From positions 18,026,859 through 18,090,858 of the forward strand of contig NC_087081.1 of the NCBI RefSeq assembly GCF_026151205.1: a stretch of 64,000 nt of DNA. Direction: 5' to 3'. The DNA is from Bolinopsis microptera (lineage: Eukaryota > Ctenophora > Tentaculata > Lobata > Bolinopsidae). Positions within the stretch are counted from its first letter, which is position 1; the number at the start of each line of letters is the position of its first letter. The position numbers were made by a program, and so were the translations under genes. Shown here piece by piece: positions 41,436-56,200 of this stretch. The notes beneath the pieces were generated by a model. That model did not search any database. It had not been told where the DNA came from and saw nothing but the letters and a program-made list of their open reading frames with translations.

Positions 41436-42035
41436 AATTAATCAGCTATTAACGCTTACTTATCATTCAATCGCTGTACTTGGTTAAGGTATTAAAATCA
41501 ATTCATTTAGGCAATAAAGATTAATCCATACCGACATTATATATTTTCATTTGTGATAATTATTTGCAAATAAAATTTAATTTTTCGAGCTAAAATTAGT
41601 TGCATTTTAAAATCCTGTAGTGGAAGATGATAATTTGGTTTACAAACATTTTAGTAAAAAATGTGACAAAAATAGCTAAATAGTGCATGTTTTCTAAAAA
41701 TAGTGCATGTTTTCTAATATTCGCCAAACCGGCTGCAGGTATTTTGCGAGATGTTGCAGTCTGCTATGAGAACGTTACCCAACTTGCACGTGTGCGGCGC
41801 GCTCTGTAACAACTCAGCACACTCCCATGAAATGGTAAGTGCTAACTCAATAGTGGAAAATATGAGAATGGTTGATTGATATAATTTGGTAATTCTGTAA
41901 TGACTTTCGGCTTTCCGCACTTAACTTTTAGTTCAGCCCTATAAGTAGGAATGGTTCTATTTCTTACTGACAGCTTGTCTACTCTAGCAATACGAGAAGA
42001 GGAAGATAAGAAGAAAGTGTGTAGCCCTACCTTTA

Positions 42036-42480
42036 GTGTGACGTCATGACACGTGGTGTGACGTCATGACACGTGGTGTGACGTCATGACACGTGGTGTG
42101 ACGTCATGACACGTGGTGTGACGTCATGACACGTGGTGTGACGTCATGACACGTGGTGTGACGTCATGACACGTGGTGTGACGTCATGAAACGTGGTGTG
42201 ACGTCATGACACATGGTGTGACGTCATGACACGTGGTGTGACGTCATGACACGTGGTGTGACGTCATGACAAGTGGTGTGACGTCATGACACGTGGTGTG
42301 ACGTCATGACACGTGGTGTGACGTCATGACACGTGGTGTGACGTCATGACACGTGGTGTGACGTCATGACACGTGGTGTGACGTCATGACACGTGGTGTG
42401 ACGTCATGACACGTGGTGTGACGTCATGACACGTGGTATGACGTCATGACACGTGGTGTGACGTCATGACACGTGGTGTA
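42036..42480. repeat. 20 bp minisatellite with CRE and E-box cores
   Basis: About 22 copies of TGTGACGTCATGACACGTGG with a few single-base variants. Each unit holds the palindrome TGACGTCA (the CREB/ATF consensus) and CACGTG (the bHLH E-box). The same unit occurs in the last-exon duplication at 41107-41160 and 41233-41368. The array is flanked on both sides by GTGTAGCCCTACCTTTA. Confidence 0.97.
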
Positions 42481-42654
42481 GCCCTACCTTTACCTCTATG
42501 AAACTAAACCTTTTCAAGTTGGAACTGTCTGATTTGAGCAATCATCTTATCAACTAAATACTTTCTTTTCGAGTTAAATTACTTTTTTATATGTTATAAA
42601 TCCTAAAACATTGTGTCATGAACTATTTATATTATTGTAACAATTTAATACTTA

Positions 42655-42780
42655 GGTTTGATAGAACTTTCTTGTTTTGATGTATTCTATAGAACTTGTT
42701 TGTTTTGATATATATTCTATAGAACTTGTTTGTTTTGATATATTCTATAGAACTTGTTTGTTTTGATATATTCTATATCT
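42655..42780. repeat. 28 bp minisatellite
   Basis: About four copies of a unit close to ATAGAACTTGTTTGTTTTGA followed by TATATTCT. Confidence 0.9.
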
Positions 42781-43650
42781 TAATCCATATAATATAGAGG
42801 AACACAGGATCCCGCTATACTATAACTGAGAGTAAGGTGTGCTTAATGTTTTTGACCTTATTTAGAGAATTAGTAGTTTCAATTTATCCCATTCAACTTT
42901 TCGGATACTTAATTATTGTTATGTTAGAAGCGACAGGTTTATAACCACCTCATCATTATTAAGATGTCATGGGAATGGGGTTTACTGTATACAACCTTCC
43001 CACCACATAAGTGAGAGAGCTTGAGGCAATGTGTAATATATTCCTTGAAACGTGGCCAGGGACTGCACATCCTTGTACCACAACGTCCTCTACAGGAGTA
43101 GAGACCAGAAAGGATTGCAGCTGAAGAACATCTACATATTATTATAGTAGTGCACCTCCTAATTAAGGGACATCAATTTTGTAACTCAAGTGACCCCTGG
43201 CCCCACATCAAAAAAGTGTATTTTTACCATGAGGTTTATCCCAAAGAGCTGAAAGACCACACCACTTGTCATGACGTCACAACTTCACAACTAAGAGTTA
43301 GTAGGCACGACTGGCCTCGGGTTTGGGACGAGGTACAAGGACACATCTGAGAGAAAACTGCTAATCAACATGGCGAGGAGCTGACCATGAAGAGACACTC
43401 ATTTGTTCCATTTTTTATGAAAAGCGGCAAAACCTCTTTTTCAATTAATGCTTTTCATGCAAACAAGTGAAAACGAATCTTTTATGTCATATGTTAATAC
43501 ACTGTAGAAGTTAGCGGGAAGTTAGTTATTGCTTCAAAAAGTGAACACCTCAAGTCGTATCAGCAACTCCAGCTGTGTTACTAAGTCTGGACGCTGAGCT
43601 GAGATACTGAGCTAATACATTTACTTGTAAGCGAGCGGCACCAGTAATAT
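42781..43650. other. Intergenic stretch, no gene recognised
   Basis: The 66-residue frame at 43150-43350 has no recognisable features. Nothing else is seen. Confidence 0.4.
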
Positions 43651-44292
43651 ATCAGATTTATATGAAAGGTAAGCCTATACTACACATTCTCTATGTTTAT
43701 CAGCTCAATATCTACCTAACTGTGGATTCTGTGTTCAAATAATCGCAAAAAATGAACAAAATCGACCATTTCTCAGTTCGCGATATTCGCGAAACTGATT
43801 TCGCTCAAAATAATAGAATTCAATAGGGTTTCAATATTATTTCATGAAATTTTCAGAACCAACGTAGAATTGCCTAATGACCTTAAGTTTTGGAGTGGAA
43901 TTTTGAGTTGGGCCTTTAAAAAACTTTGGCTGCCAAATTCTGAAATGTGCAAAGTTTGTCTCATCTAAAAACATTGATAATTGACCAATTTATGGGTTAA
44001 AATCTATCAAAATTGGTGCATATGCCCAAATATGGTAATATAGTATTTTACTCATAACTCAGCCAATTTTTATCCAATTTTGATAAAACTTTATATTTGT
44101 GTTCAGGAGACTAGTAGCTACAAATGAAGCACCCCAAAGCATGGTTTTGAGCATGTTAAGGCGATTACCGCGAAAACCGTGAGCGACATACTATTGAAAC
44201 TTTTTTGGCTGGGTCGAAATCAAAAATTGGTCAAGGAATAAATACTCTAAGTCCCGCAAATTGGTCCCCTAGGTGGTGTCAAAATCACAAAT
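43650..44292. repeat. Dispersed repeat related to 29600-30050, left flank of the satellite
   Basis: Shares TATATGAAAGGTAAGC and the inverted CATATGCCCAAATATGG and TTGACCAATTTATGG blocks with 29600-30050. No coding sequence. The 65 bp satellite starts directly to the right. Confidence 0.5.
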
Positions 44293-47200
44293 AACCTTTG
44301 ATTTATAAGCAGTATTTAAGGTATCAGGTCCTAGTCCACCTGCTCTGTAACTAAACTAACCTTTGATTTATAAGCAGTATTTAAGGTATCAGGTCCTAGT
44401 CCACCTGCTCTGTAACTAAACTAACCTTTGATTTATAAGCAGTATTTAAGGTATCAGGTCCTAGTCCACCTGCTCTGTAACTAAACTAACCTTTGATTTA
44501 TAAGCAGTATTTAAGGTATCAGGTCCTAGTCCACCTGCTCTGTAACTAAACTAACCTTTGATTTATAAGCAGTATTTAAGGTATCAGGTCCTAGTCCACC
44601 TGCTCTGTAACTAAACTAACCTTTGATTTATAAGCAGTATTTAAGGTATCAGGTCCTAGTCCACCTGCTCTGTAACTAAACTAACCTTTGATTTATAAGC
44701 AGTATTTAAGGTATCAGGTCCTAGTCCACCTGCTCTGTAACTAAACTAACCTTTGATTTATAAGCAGTATTTAAGGTATCAGGTCCTAGTCCACCTGCTC
44801 TGTAACTAAACTAACCTTTGATTTATAAGCAGTATTTAAGGTATCAGGTCCTAGTCCACCTGCTCTGTAACTAAACTAACCTTTGATTTATAAGCAGTAT
44901 TTAAGGTATCAGGTCCTAGTCCACCTGCTCTGTAACTAAACTAACCTTTGATTTATAAGCAGTATTTAAGGTATCAGGTCCTAGTCCACCTGCTCTGTAA
45001 CTAAACTAACCTTTGATTTATAAGCAGTATTTAAGGTATCAGGTCCTAGTCCACCTGCTCTGTAACTAAACTAACCTTTGATTTATAAGCAGTATTTAAG
45101 GTATCAGGTCCTAGTCCACCTGCTCTGTAACTAAACTAACCTTTGATTTATAAGCAGTATTTAAGGTATCAGGTCCTAGTCCACCTGCTCTGTAACTAAA
45201 CTAACCTTTGATTTATAAGCAGTATTTAAGGTATCAGGTCCTAGTCCACCTGCTCTGTAACTAAACTAACCTTTGATTTATAAGCAGTATTTAAGGTATC
45301 AGGTCCTAGTCCACCTGCTCTGTAACTAAACTAACCTTTGATTTATAAGCAGTATTTAAGGTATCAGGTCCTAGTCCACCTGCTCTGTAACTAAACTAAC
45401 CTTTGATTTATAAGCAGTATTTAAGGTATCAGGTCCTAGTCCACCTGCTCTGTAACTAAACTAACCTTTGATTTATAAGCAGTATTTAAGGTATCAGGTC
45501 CTAGTCCACCTGCTCTGTAACTAAACTAACCTTTGATTTATAAGCAGTATTTAAGGTATCAGGTCCTAGTCCACCTGCTCTGTAACTAAACTAACCTTTG
45601 ATTTATAAGCAGTATTTAAGGTATCAGGTCCTAGTCCACCTGCTCTGTAACTAAACTAACCTTTGATTTATAAGCAGTATTTAAGGTATCAGGTCCTAGT
45701 CCACCTGCTCTGTAACTAAACTAACCTTTGATTTATAAGCAGTATTTAAGGTATCAGGTCCTAGTCCACCTGCTCTGTAACTAAACTAACCTTTGATTTA
45801 TAAGCAGTATTTAAGGTATCAGGTCCTAGTCCACCTGCTCTGTAACTAAACTAACCTTTGATTTATAAGCAGTATTTAAGGTATCAGGTCCTAGTCCACC
45901 TGCTCTGTAACTAAACTAACCTTTGATTTATAAGCAGTATTTAAGGTATCAGGTCCTAGTCCACCTGCTCTGTAACTAAACTAACCTTTGATTTATAAGC
46001 AGTATTTAAGGTATCAGGTCCTAGTCCACCTGCTCTGTAACTAAACTAACCTTTGATTTATAAGCAGTATTTAAGGTATCAGGTCCTAGTCCACCTGCTC
46101 TGTAACTAAACTAACCTTTGATTTATAAGCAGTATTTAAGGTATCAGGTCCTAGTCCACCTGCTCTGTAACTAAACTAACCTTTGATTTATAAGCAGTAT
46201 TTAAGGTATCAGGTCCTAGTCCACCTGCTCTGTAACTAAACTAACCTTTGATTTATAAGCAGTATTTAAGGTATCAGGTCCTAGTCCACCTGCTCTGTAA
46301 CTAAACTAACCTTTGATTTATAAGCAGTATTTAAGGTATCAGGTCCTAGTCCACCTGCTCTGTAACTAAACTAACCTTTGATTTATAAGCAGTATTTAAG
46401 GTATCAGGTCCTAGTCCACCTGCTCTGTAACTAAACTAACCTTTGATTTATAAGCAGTATTTAAGGTATCAGGTCCTAGTCCACCTGCTCTGTAACTAAA
46501 CTAACCTTTGATTTATAAGCAGTATTTAAGGTATCAGGTCCTAGTCCACCTGCTCTGTAACTAAACTAACCTTTGATTTATAAGCAGTATTTAAGGTATC
46601 AGGTCCTAGTCCACCTGCTCTGTAACTAAACTAACCTTTGATTTATAAGCAGTATTTAAGGTATCAGGTCCTAGTCCACCTGCTCTGTAACTAAACTAAC
46701 CTTTGATTTATAAGCAGTATTTAAGGTATCAGGTCCTAGTCCACCTGCTCTGTAACTAAACTAACCTTTGATTTATAAGCAGTATTTAAGGTATCAGGTC
46801 CTAGTCCACCTGCTCTGTAACTAAACTAACCTTTGATTTATAAGCAGTATTTAAGGTATCAGGTCCTAGTCCACCTGCTCTGTAACTAAACTAACCTTTG
46901 ATTTATAAGCAGTATTTAAGGTATCAGGTCCTAGTCCACCTGCTCTGTAACTAAACTAACCTTTGATTTATAAGCAGTATTTAAGGTATCAGGTCCTAGT
47001 CCACCTGCTCTGTAACTAAACTAACCTTTGATTTATAAGCAGTATTTAAGGTATCAGGTCCTAGTCCACCTGCTCTGTAACTAAACTAACCTTTGATTTA
47101 TAAGCAGTATTTAAGGTATCAGGTCCTAGTCCACCTGCTCTGTAACTAAACTAACCTTTGATTTATAAGCAGTATTTAAGGTATCAGGTCCTAGTCCACC

Positions 47201-50200
47201 TGCTCTGTAACTAAACTAACCTTTGATTTATAAGCAGTATTTAAGGTATCAGGTCCTAGTCCACCTGCTCTGTAACTAAACTAACCTTTGATTTATAAGC
47301 AGTATTTAAGGTATCAGGTCCTAGTCCACCTGCTCTGTAACTAAACTAACCTTTGATTTATAAGCAGTATTTAAGGTATCAGGTCCTAGTCCACCTGCTC
47401 TGTAACTAAACTAACCTTTGATTTATAAGCAGTATTTAAGGTATCAGGTCCTAGTCCACCTGCTCTGTAACTAAACTAACCTTTGATTTATAAGCAGTAT
47501 TTAAGGTATCAGGTCCTAGTCCACCTGCTCTGTAACTAAACTAACCTTTGATTTATAAGCAGTATTTAAGGTATCAGGTCCTAGTCCACCTGCTCTGTAA
47601 CTAAACTAACCTTTGATTTATAAGCAGTATTTAAGGTATCAGGTCCTAGTCCACCTGCTCTGTAACTAAACTAACCTTTGATTTATAAGCAGTATTTAAG
47701 GTATCAGGTCCTAGTCCACCTGCTCTGTAACTAAACTAACCTTTGATTTATAAGCAGTATTTAAGGTATCAGGTCCTAGTCCACCTGCTCTGTAACTAAA
47801 CTAACCTTTGATTTATAAGCAGTATTTAAGGTATCAGGTCCTAGTCCACCTGCTCTGTAACTAAACTAACCTTTGATTTATAAGCAGTATTTAAGGTATC
47901 AGGTCCTAGTCCACCTGCTCTGTAACTAAACTAACCTTTGATTTATAAGCAGTATTTAAGGTATCAGGTCCTAGTCCACCTGCTCTGTAACTAAACTAAC
48001 CTTTGATTTATAAGCAGTATTTAAGGTATCAGGTCCTAGTCCACCTGCTCTGTAACTAAACTAACCTTTGATTTATAAGCAGTATTTAAGGTATCAGGTC
48101 CTAGTCCACCTGCTCTGTAACTAAACTAACCTTTGATTTATAAGCAGTATTTAAGGTATCAGGTCCTAGTCCACCTGCTCTGTAACTAAACTAACCTTTG
48201 ATTTATAAGCAGTATTTAAGGTATCAGGTCCTAGTCCACCTGCTCTGTAACTAAACTAACCTTTGATTTATAAGCAGTATTTAAGGTATCAGGTCCTAGT
48301 CCACCTGCTCTGTAACTAAACTAACCTTTGATTTATAAGCAGTATTTAAGGTATCAGGTCCTAGTCCACCTGCTCTGTAACTAAACTAACCTTTGATTTA
48401 TAAGCAGTATTTAAGGTATCAGGTCCTAGTCCACCTGCTCTGTAACTAAACTAACCTTTGATTTATAAGCAGTATTTAAGGTATCAGGTCCTAGTCCACC
48501 TGCTCTGTAACTAAACTAACCTTTGATTTATAAGCAGTATTTAAGGTATCAGGTCCTAGTCCACCTGCTCTGTAACTAAACTAACCTTTGATTTATAAGC
48601 AGTATTTAAGGTATCAGGTCCTAGTCCACCTGCTCTGTAACTAAACTAACCTTTGATTTATAAGCAGTATTTAAGGTATCAGGTCCTAGTCCACCTGCTC
48701 TGTAACTAAACTAACCTTTGATTTATAAGCAGTATTTAAGGTATCAGGTCCTAGTCCACCTGCTCTGTAACTAAACTAACCTTTGATTTATAAGCAGTAT
48801 TTAAGGTATCAGGTCCTAGTCCACCTGCTCTGTAACTAAACTAACCTTTGATTTATAAGCAGTATTTAAGGTATCAGGTCCTAGTCCACCTGCTCTGTAA
48901 CTAAACTAACCTTTGATTTATAAGCAGTATTTAAGGTATCAGGTCCTAGTCCACCTGCTCTGTAACTAAACTAACCTTTGATTTATAAGCAGTATTTAAG
49001 GTATCAGGTCCTAGTCCACCTGCTCTGTAACTAAACTAACCTTTGATTTATAAGCAGTATTTAAGGTATCAGGTCCTAGTCCACCTGCTCTGTAACTAAA
49101 CTAACCTTTGATTTATAAGCAGTATTTAAGGTATCAGGTCCTAGTCCACCTGCTCTGTAACTAAACTAACCTTTGATTTATAAGCAGTATTTAAGGTATC
49201 AGGTCCTAGTCCACCTGCTCTGTAACTAAACTAACCTTTGATTTATAAGCAGTATTTAAGGTATCAGGTCCTAGTCCACCTGCTCTGTAACTAAACTAAC
49301 CTTTGATTTATAAGCAGTATTTAAGGTATCAGGTCCTAGTCCACCTGCTCTGTAACTAAACTAACCTTTGATTTATAAGCAGTATTTAAGGTATCAGGTC
49401 CTAGTCCACCTGCTCTGTAACTAAACTAACCTTTGATTTATAAGCAGTATTTAAGGTATCAGGTCCTAGTCCACCTGCTCTGTAACTAAACTAACCTTTG
49501 ATTTATAAGCAGTATTTAAGGTATCAGGTCCTAGTCCACCTGCTCTGTAACTAAACTAACCTTTGATTTATAAGCAGTATTTAAGGTATCAGGTCCTAGT
49601 CCACCTGCTCTGTAACTAAACTAACCTTTGATTTATAAGCAGTATTTAAGGTATCAGGTCCTAGTCCACCTGCTCTGTAACTAAACTAACCTTTGATTTA
49701 TAAGCAGTATTTAAGGTATCAGGTCCTAGTCCACCTGCTCTGTAACTAAACTAACCTTTGATTTATAAGCAGTATTTAAGGTATCAGGTCCTAGTCCACC
49801 TGCTCTGTAACTAAACTAACCTTTGATTTATAAGCAGTATTTAAGGTATCAGGTCCTAGTCCACCTGCTCTGTAACTAAACTAACCTTTGATTTATAAGC
49901 AGTATTTAAGGTATCAGGTCCTAGTCCACCTGCTCTGTAACTAAACTAACCTTTGATTTATAAGCAGTATTTAAGGTATCAGGTCCTAGTCCACCTGCTC
50001 TGTAACTAAACTAACCTTTGATTTATAAGCAGTATTTAAGGTATCAGGTCCTAGTCCACCTGCTCTGTAACTAAACTAACCTTTGATTTATAAGCAGTAT
50101 TTAAGGTATCAGGTCCTAGTCCACCTGCTCTGTAACTAAACTAACCTTTGATTTATAAGCAGTATTTAAGGTATCAGGTCCTAGTCCACCTGCTCTGTAA

Positions 50201-53200
50201 CTAAACTAACCTTTGATTTATAAGCAGTATTTAAGGTATCAGGTCCTAGTCCACCTGCTCTGTAACTAAACTAACCTTTGATTTATAAGCAGTATTTAAG
50301 GTATCAGGTCCTAGTCCACCTGCTCTGTAACTAAACTAACCTTTGATTTATAAGCAGTATTTAAGGTATCAGGTCCTAGTCCACCTGCTCTGTAACTAAA
50401 CTAACCTTTGATTTATAAGCAGTATTTAAGGTATCAGGTCCTAGTCCACCTGCTCTGTAACTAAACTAACCTTTGATTTATAAGCAGTATTTAAGGTATC
50501 AGGTCCTAGTCCACCTGCTCTGTAACTAAACTAACCTTTGATTTATAAGCAGTATTTAAGGTATCAGGTCCTAGTCCACCTGCTCTGTAACTAAACTAAC
50601 CTTTGATTTATAAGCAGTATTTAAGGTATCAGGTCCTAGTCCACCTGCTCTGTAACTAAACTAACCTTTGATTTATAAGCAGTATTTAAGGTATCAGGTC
50701 CTAGTCCACCTGCTCTGTAACTAAACTAACCTTTGATTTATAAGCAGTATTTAAGGTATCAGGTCCTAGTCCACCTGCTCTGTAACTAAACTAACCTTTG
50801 ATTTATAAGCAGTATTTAAGGTATCAGGTCCTAGTCCACCTGCTCTGTAACTAAACTAACCTTAGTAACTTTGATTTATAAGCAGTATTTAAGGTATCAG
50901 GTCCTAGTCCACCTGCTCTGTAACTAAACTAACCTTTGATTTATAAGCAGTATTTAAGGTATCAGGTCCTAGTCCACCTGCTCTGTAACTAAACTAACCT
51001 TTGATTTATAAGCAGTATTTAAGGTATCAGGTCCTAGTCCACCTGCTCTGTAACTAAACTAACCTTTGATTTATAAGCAGTATTTAAGGTATCAGGTCCT
51101 AGTCCACCTGCTCTGTAACTAAACTAACCTTTGATTTATAAGCAGTATTTAAGGTATCAGGTCCTAGTCCACCTGCTCTGTAACTAAACTAACCTTTGAT
51201 TTATAAGCAGTATTTAAGGTATCAGGTCCTAGTCCACCTGCTCTGTAACTAAACTAACCTTTGATTTATAAGCAGTATTTAAGGTATCAGGTCCTAGTCC
51301 ACCTGCTCTGTAACTAAAACTAACCTTTGATTTATAAGCAGTATTTAAGGTATCAGGTCCTAGTCCACCTGCTCTGTAACTAAACTAACCTTTGATTTAT
51401 AAGCAGTATTTAAGGTATCAGGTCCTAGTCCACCTGCTCTGTAACTAAACTAACCTTTGATTTATAAGCAGTATTTAAGGTATCAGGTCCTAGTCCACCT
51501 GCTCTGTAACTAAACTAACCTTTGATTTATAAGCAGTATTTAAGGTATCAGGTCCTAGTCCACCTGCTCTGTAACTAAACTAACCTTTGATTTATAAGCA
51601 GTATTTAAGGTATCAGGTCCTAGTCCACCTGCTCTGTAACTAAACTAACCTTTGATTTATAAGCAGTATTTAAGGTATCAGGTCCTAGTCCACCTGCTCT
51701 GTAACTAAACTAACCTTTGATTTATAAGCAGTATTTAAGGTATCAGGTCCCTAGTCCACCTGTCTCTGAACTAAACCGAAACCTTTGATTTATAAGCAGT
51801 ATTTAAGGAATCAGGTCCTATCCACCTGCTCTGTAACTAAACCTAACCTTTGTTTTATAGCAGGATTTAAGGTATCAAGGTCCTAGTCCACCTGCTCGTA
51901 GGGTACTATTGTTAGCATTTAGGTTCGTCCTAGTCCTGCTCTGTTACTAAACTTAACCTTTGATTTATAGCAGTATTTAAGGTATCAGGTCCTAGGCCAC
52001 CTGCTCTGTAACTAAACTAACCTTTGTTTATAAGCAGTATTTAAGGTATCAGGTCCTAGTCCACCTCTCTGTAACTAGAACTAACCTTTGATTTATAAGC
52101 AGTATTTAAGGTATCAGGTCCTAGTCCACCTGCTCTGTAACTAAACTAACCTTTGATTTATAAGCAGTATTTAAGGTATCAGGTCCTAGTCCACCTGCTC
52201 TGTAACTAAACTAACCTTTGATTTATAAGCAGTATTTAAGGTATCAGGTCCTAGTCCACCTGCTCTGTAACTAAACTAACCTTTGATTTATAAGCAGTAT
52301 TTAAGGTATCAGGTCCTAGTCCACCTGCTCTGTAACTAAACTAACCTTTGATTTATAAGCAGTATTTAAGGTATCAGGTCCTAGTCCACCTGCTCTGTAA
52401 CTAAACTAACCTTTGATTTATAAGCAGTATTTAAGGTATCAGGTCCTAGTCCACCTGCTCTGTAACTAAACTAACCTTTGATTTATAAGCAGTATTTAAG
52501 GTATCAGGTCCTAGTCCACCTGCTCTGTAACTAAACTAACCTTTGATTTATAAGCAGTATTTAAGGTATCAGGTCCTAGTCCACCTGCTCTGTAACTAAA
52601 CTAACCTTTGATTTATAAGCAGTATTTAAGGTATCAGGTCCTAGTCCACCTGCTCTGTAACTAAACTAACCTTTGATTTATAAGCAGTATTTAAGGTATC
52701 AGGTCCTAGTCCACCTGCTCTGTAACTAAACTAACCTTTGATTTATAAGCAGTATTTAAGGTATCAGGTCCTAGTCCACCTGCTCTGTAACTAAACTAAC
52801 CTTTGATTTATAAGCAGTATTTAAGGTATCAGGTCCTAGTCCACCTGCTCTGTAACTAAACTAACCTTTGATTTATAAGCAGTATTTAAGGTATCAGGTC
52901 CTAGTCCACCTGCTCTGTAACTAAACTAACCTTTGATTTATAAGCAGTATTTAAGGTATCAGGTCCTAGTCCACCTGCTCTGTAACTAAACTAACCTTTG
53001 ATTTATAAGCAGTATTTAAGGTATCAGGTCCTAGTCCACCTGCTCTGTAACTAAACTAAACCTTTGATTTATAAGCAGTATTTAAGGTATCAGGTCCTAG
53101 TCCACCTGCTCTGTAACTAAACTAACCTTTGATTTATAAGCAGTATTTAAGGTATCAGGTCCTAGTCCACCTGCTCTGTAACTAAACTAACCTTTGATTT

Positions 53201-56200
53201 ATAAGCAGTATTTAAGGTATCAGGTCCTAGTCCACCTGCTCTGTAACTAAAACTAACCTTTGATTATAAGCAGTATTTAAGGTATCAGGTCCTAGTCCAC
53301 CTGCTCTGTAACTAAACTAACCTTTGATTTATAAGCAGTATTTAAGGTAGCAGGTCCTAGTCCACCTGCTCTGTAACTAAACTAACCTTTGATTTATAAG
53401 CAGTATTTAAGGTTCAGGGTCCTAGTCCACCTGCTCTGTACTAAACTAACCTTTGATTTATAAGCAGTATTAAGGTATCAGGTCCTAGTCCACCTGCTCT
53501 GTAACTAAACTAACCTTTGATTTATAAGCAGTATTTAAAGTATCAGGTCCTAGTCCACCTGCTCTGTAACTAAACTAACCTTTGATTTATAAGCAGTATT
53601 TAAGGTATCAGGTCCTAGTCCACCTGCTCTGTAACTAAACTAACTTTGATTTATAAGGCAGTATTTAAGGGTATCAGGTCCTAGTCCACCTGCTCTGTAA
53701 CTAAACTAAACCTTTGATTTATAAGCAGTATTTAAGGTATCAGGTCCTAGTCCACCTGCTCTGTAACTAACTACCTTTGATTTATAAGCAGTATTTAAGG
53801 TATCAGGTCTAGTCCACCTGCTCTGTAACTAAACCTAACCTTTGATTTATAGCCAGTATTTAAGGTATCAGGTCCTAGTCCACCTGCTCGTAACTAAACT
53901 AACCTTTGATTTATAAGCAGTATTTAAGGTATCAGGTCCTAGTCCACCTGCTCTGTAACTAAACTACCTTGATTTATAAGCAGTATTTAAGGTATCAGGT
54001 CCTAGTCCACCTGCTCTGTAACTAAACTAACCTTTGATTTATAAGCAGTATTTAAGGTATCAGGTCTAGTCCACCTGCTCTGTAACTAAACTAACCTTTG
54101 ATTTATAAGCAGTATTTAAGGTATCAGGTCCTAGTCCCACCTGCTCTGTAACTAAACTAACCCTTTGATTTATAAGCAGTATTTAAGGTATCCAGGTCTA
54201 GTCCACCTGCTCTGTAACTAAACTAACCTTGATTTATAAGCAGTATTTAAGGTATCAGGTCCTAGTCCACCTGCCTTGTAACTAACTTACCGTGGAGTTA
54301 TATAGCTGTTGTGAGGGATCTGGTCTTGTCCACATGTCTGTATACTAATTTAATAAATAACCTTTGTTTGTTTATGAGTATGGAAGGTTTCATGGTCCCT
54401 AAGGTCAACCTGCGCTGTGTTAACTAAAACTAACCTGTGTTGTATAGCATGTATGTGATGGTATTTCGGTCAGTGTACACTGCTCTGTAACTAAACTTAC
54501 CTTTTGAGTTTTTAAGATGTATGGATGTAGACTAAGGTCCTAGTCACCGGCCTCATGTAACTTTAACTAACATTTGATTTGTAAGCAGTAGTTGATGGGT
54601 CGGCTGGTCCTAGTCCACCGGATCGGTAACTATTTACGTTTCATTGATGTTGATAAGCATGGATCGGTTGGGATGCTGGGCAGTGTCCACACTGGCTGGA
54701 TTTCTATATAACGAACCTTGGTTGGTGAAGACTGGTGGGGTGGTAGCAGGCATTGTACACTGCTCTGGTGAAATAAACTTATCGTGTGGGTGTTGCAGTA
54801 TTTAAGGTATCAGGTCCTTGTCCACTGTCGGTAATACTTAAAACTTACCTTGGATTGTTTATTATACGAAGTTGTGAGGGTTGCTGGGCCGTGGACCAAA
54901 AGGCTCGGTGATCTATATCTATACCTGTGTGTGTTTTGTGTAGGTAAGGTTTAAGGTCCTAGTCCATCCGGCTACTGGATTTACATTATCAGTTAACGTG
55001 TGTTGGGTTGTTGCTGGAGGTTGTTGTTTGACTGGGCCTAGGCCTACGGCGTCTGGTACTATAACTAACCTTTGATTTATAAGCAGTATTTAAGGTATCA
55101 GGTCCTAGTCCACCTGCTCTGTAACTAAACTAACCTTTGATTTATAAGCAGTATTTAAGGTATCAGGTCCTAGTCCACCTGCTCTGTAACTAAACTAACC
55201 TTTGATTTATAAGCAGTATTTAAGGTATCAGGTCCTAGTCCACCTGCTCTGTAACTAAACTAACCTTTGATTTATAAGCAGTATTTAAGGTATCAGGTCC
55301 TAGTCCACCTGCTCTGTAACTAAACTAACCTTTGATTTATAAGCAGTATTTAAGGTATCAGGTCCTAGTCCACCTGCTCTGTAACTAAACTAACCTTTGA
55401 TTTATAAGCAGTATTTAAGGTATCAGGTCCTAGTCCACCTGCTCTGTAACTAAACTAACCTTTGATTTATAAGCAGTATTTAAGGTATCAGTCCTAGTCC
55501 ACCTGCTCTGTAACTAAACTAACCTTTGATTTATAAGCAGTATTTAAGGTATCAGGTCCTAGTCCACCTGCTCTGTAACTAAACTAACCTTTGATTTATA
55601 AGCAGTATTTAAGGTATCAGGTCCTAGTCCACCTGCTCTGTAACTAAACTAACCTTTGATTTATAAGCAGTATTTAAGGTATCAGGTCCTAGTCCACCTG
55701 CTCTGTAACTAACTAACCTTTGATTTATAAGCAGTATTTAAGGTATCAGGTCCTAGTCCACCTGCTCTGTAACTAAACTAACCTTTGATTTATAAGCAGA
55801 TTTAAGGTATCAGGTCCTAGTCCACCTGCTCTGTAACTAAACTAACCTTTGATTTATAAGCAGTATTTAAGGTATCAGGTCCTAGTCCACCTGCTCTGTA
55901 ACTAAACTAACCTTTGATTTATAAGCAGTATTTAAGGTATCAGGTCCTAGTCCACCTGCTCTGTAACTAAACTAACCTTTGATTTATAAGCAGTATTTAA
56001 GGTATCAGGTCCTAGTCCACCTGCTCTGTAACTAAACTAACCTTTGATTTATAAGCAGTATTTAAGGTATCAGGTCCTAGTCCACCTGCTCTGTAACTAA
56101 ACTAACCTTTGATTTATAAGCAGTATTTAAGGTATCAGGTCCTAGTCCACCTGCTCTGTAACTAAACTAACCTTTGATTTATAAGCAGTATTTAAGGTAT

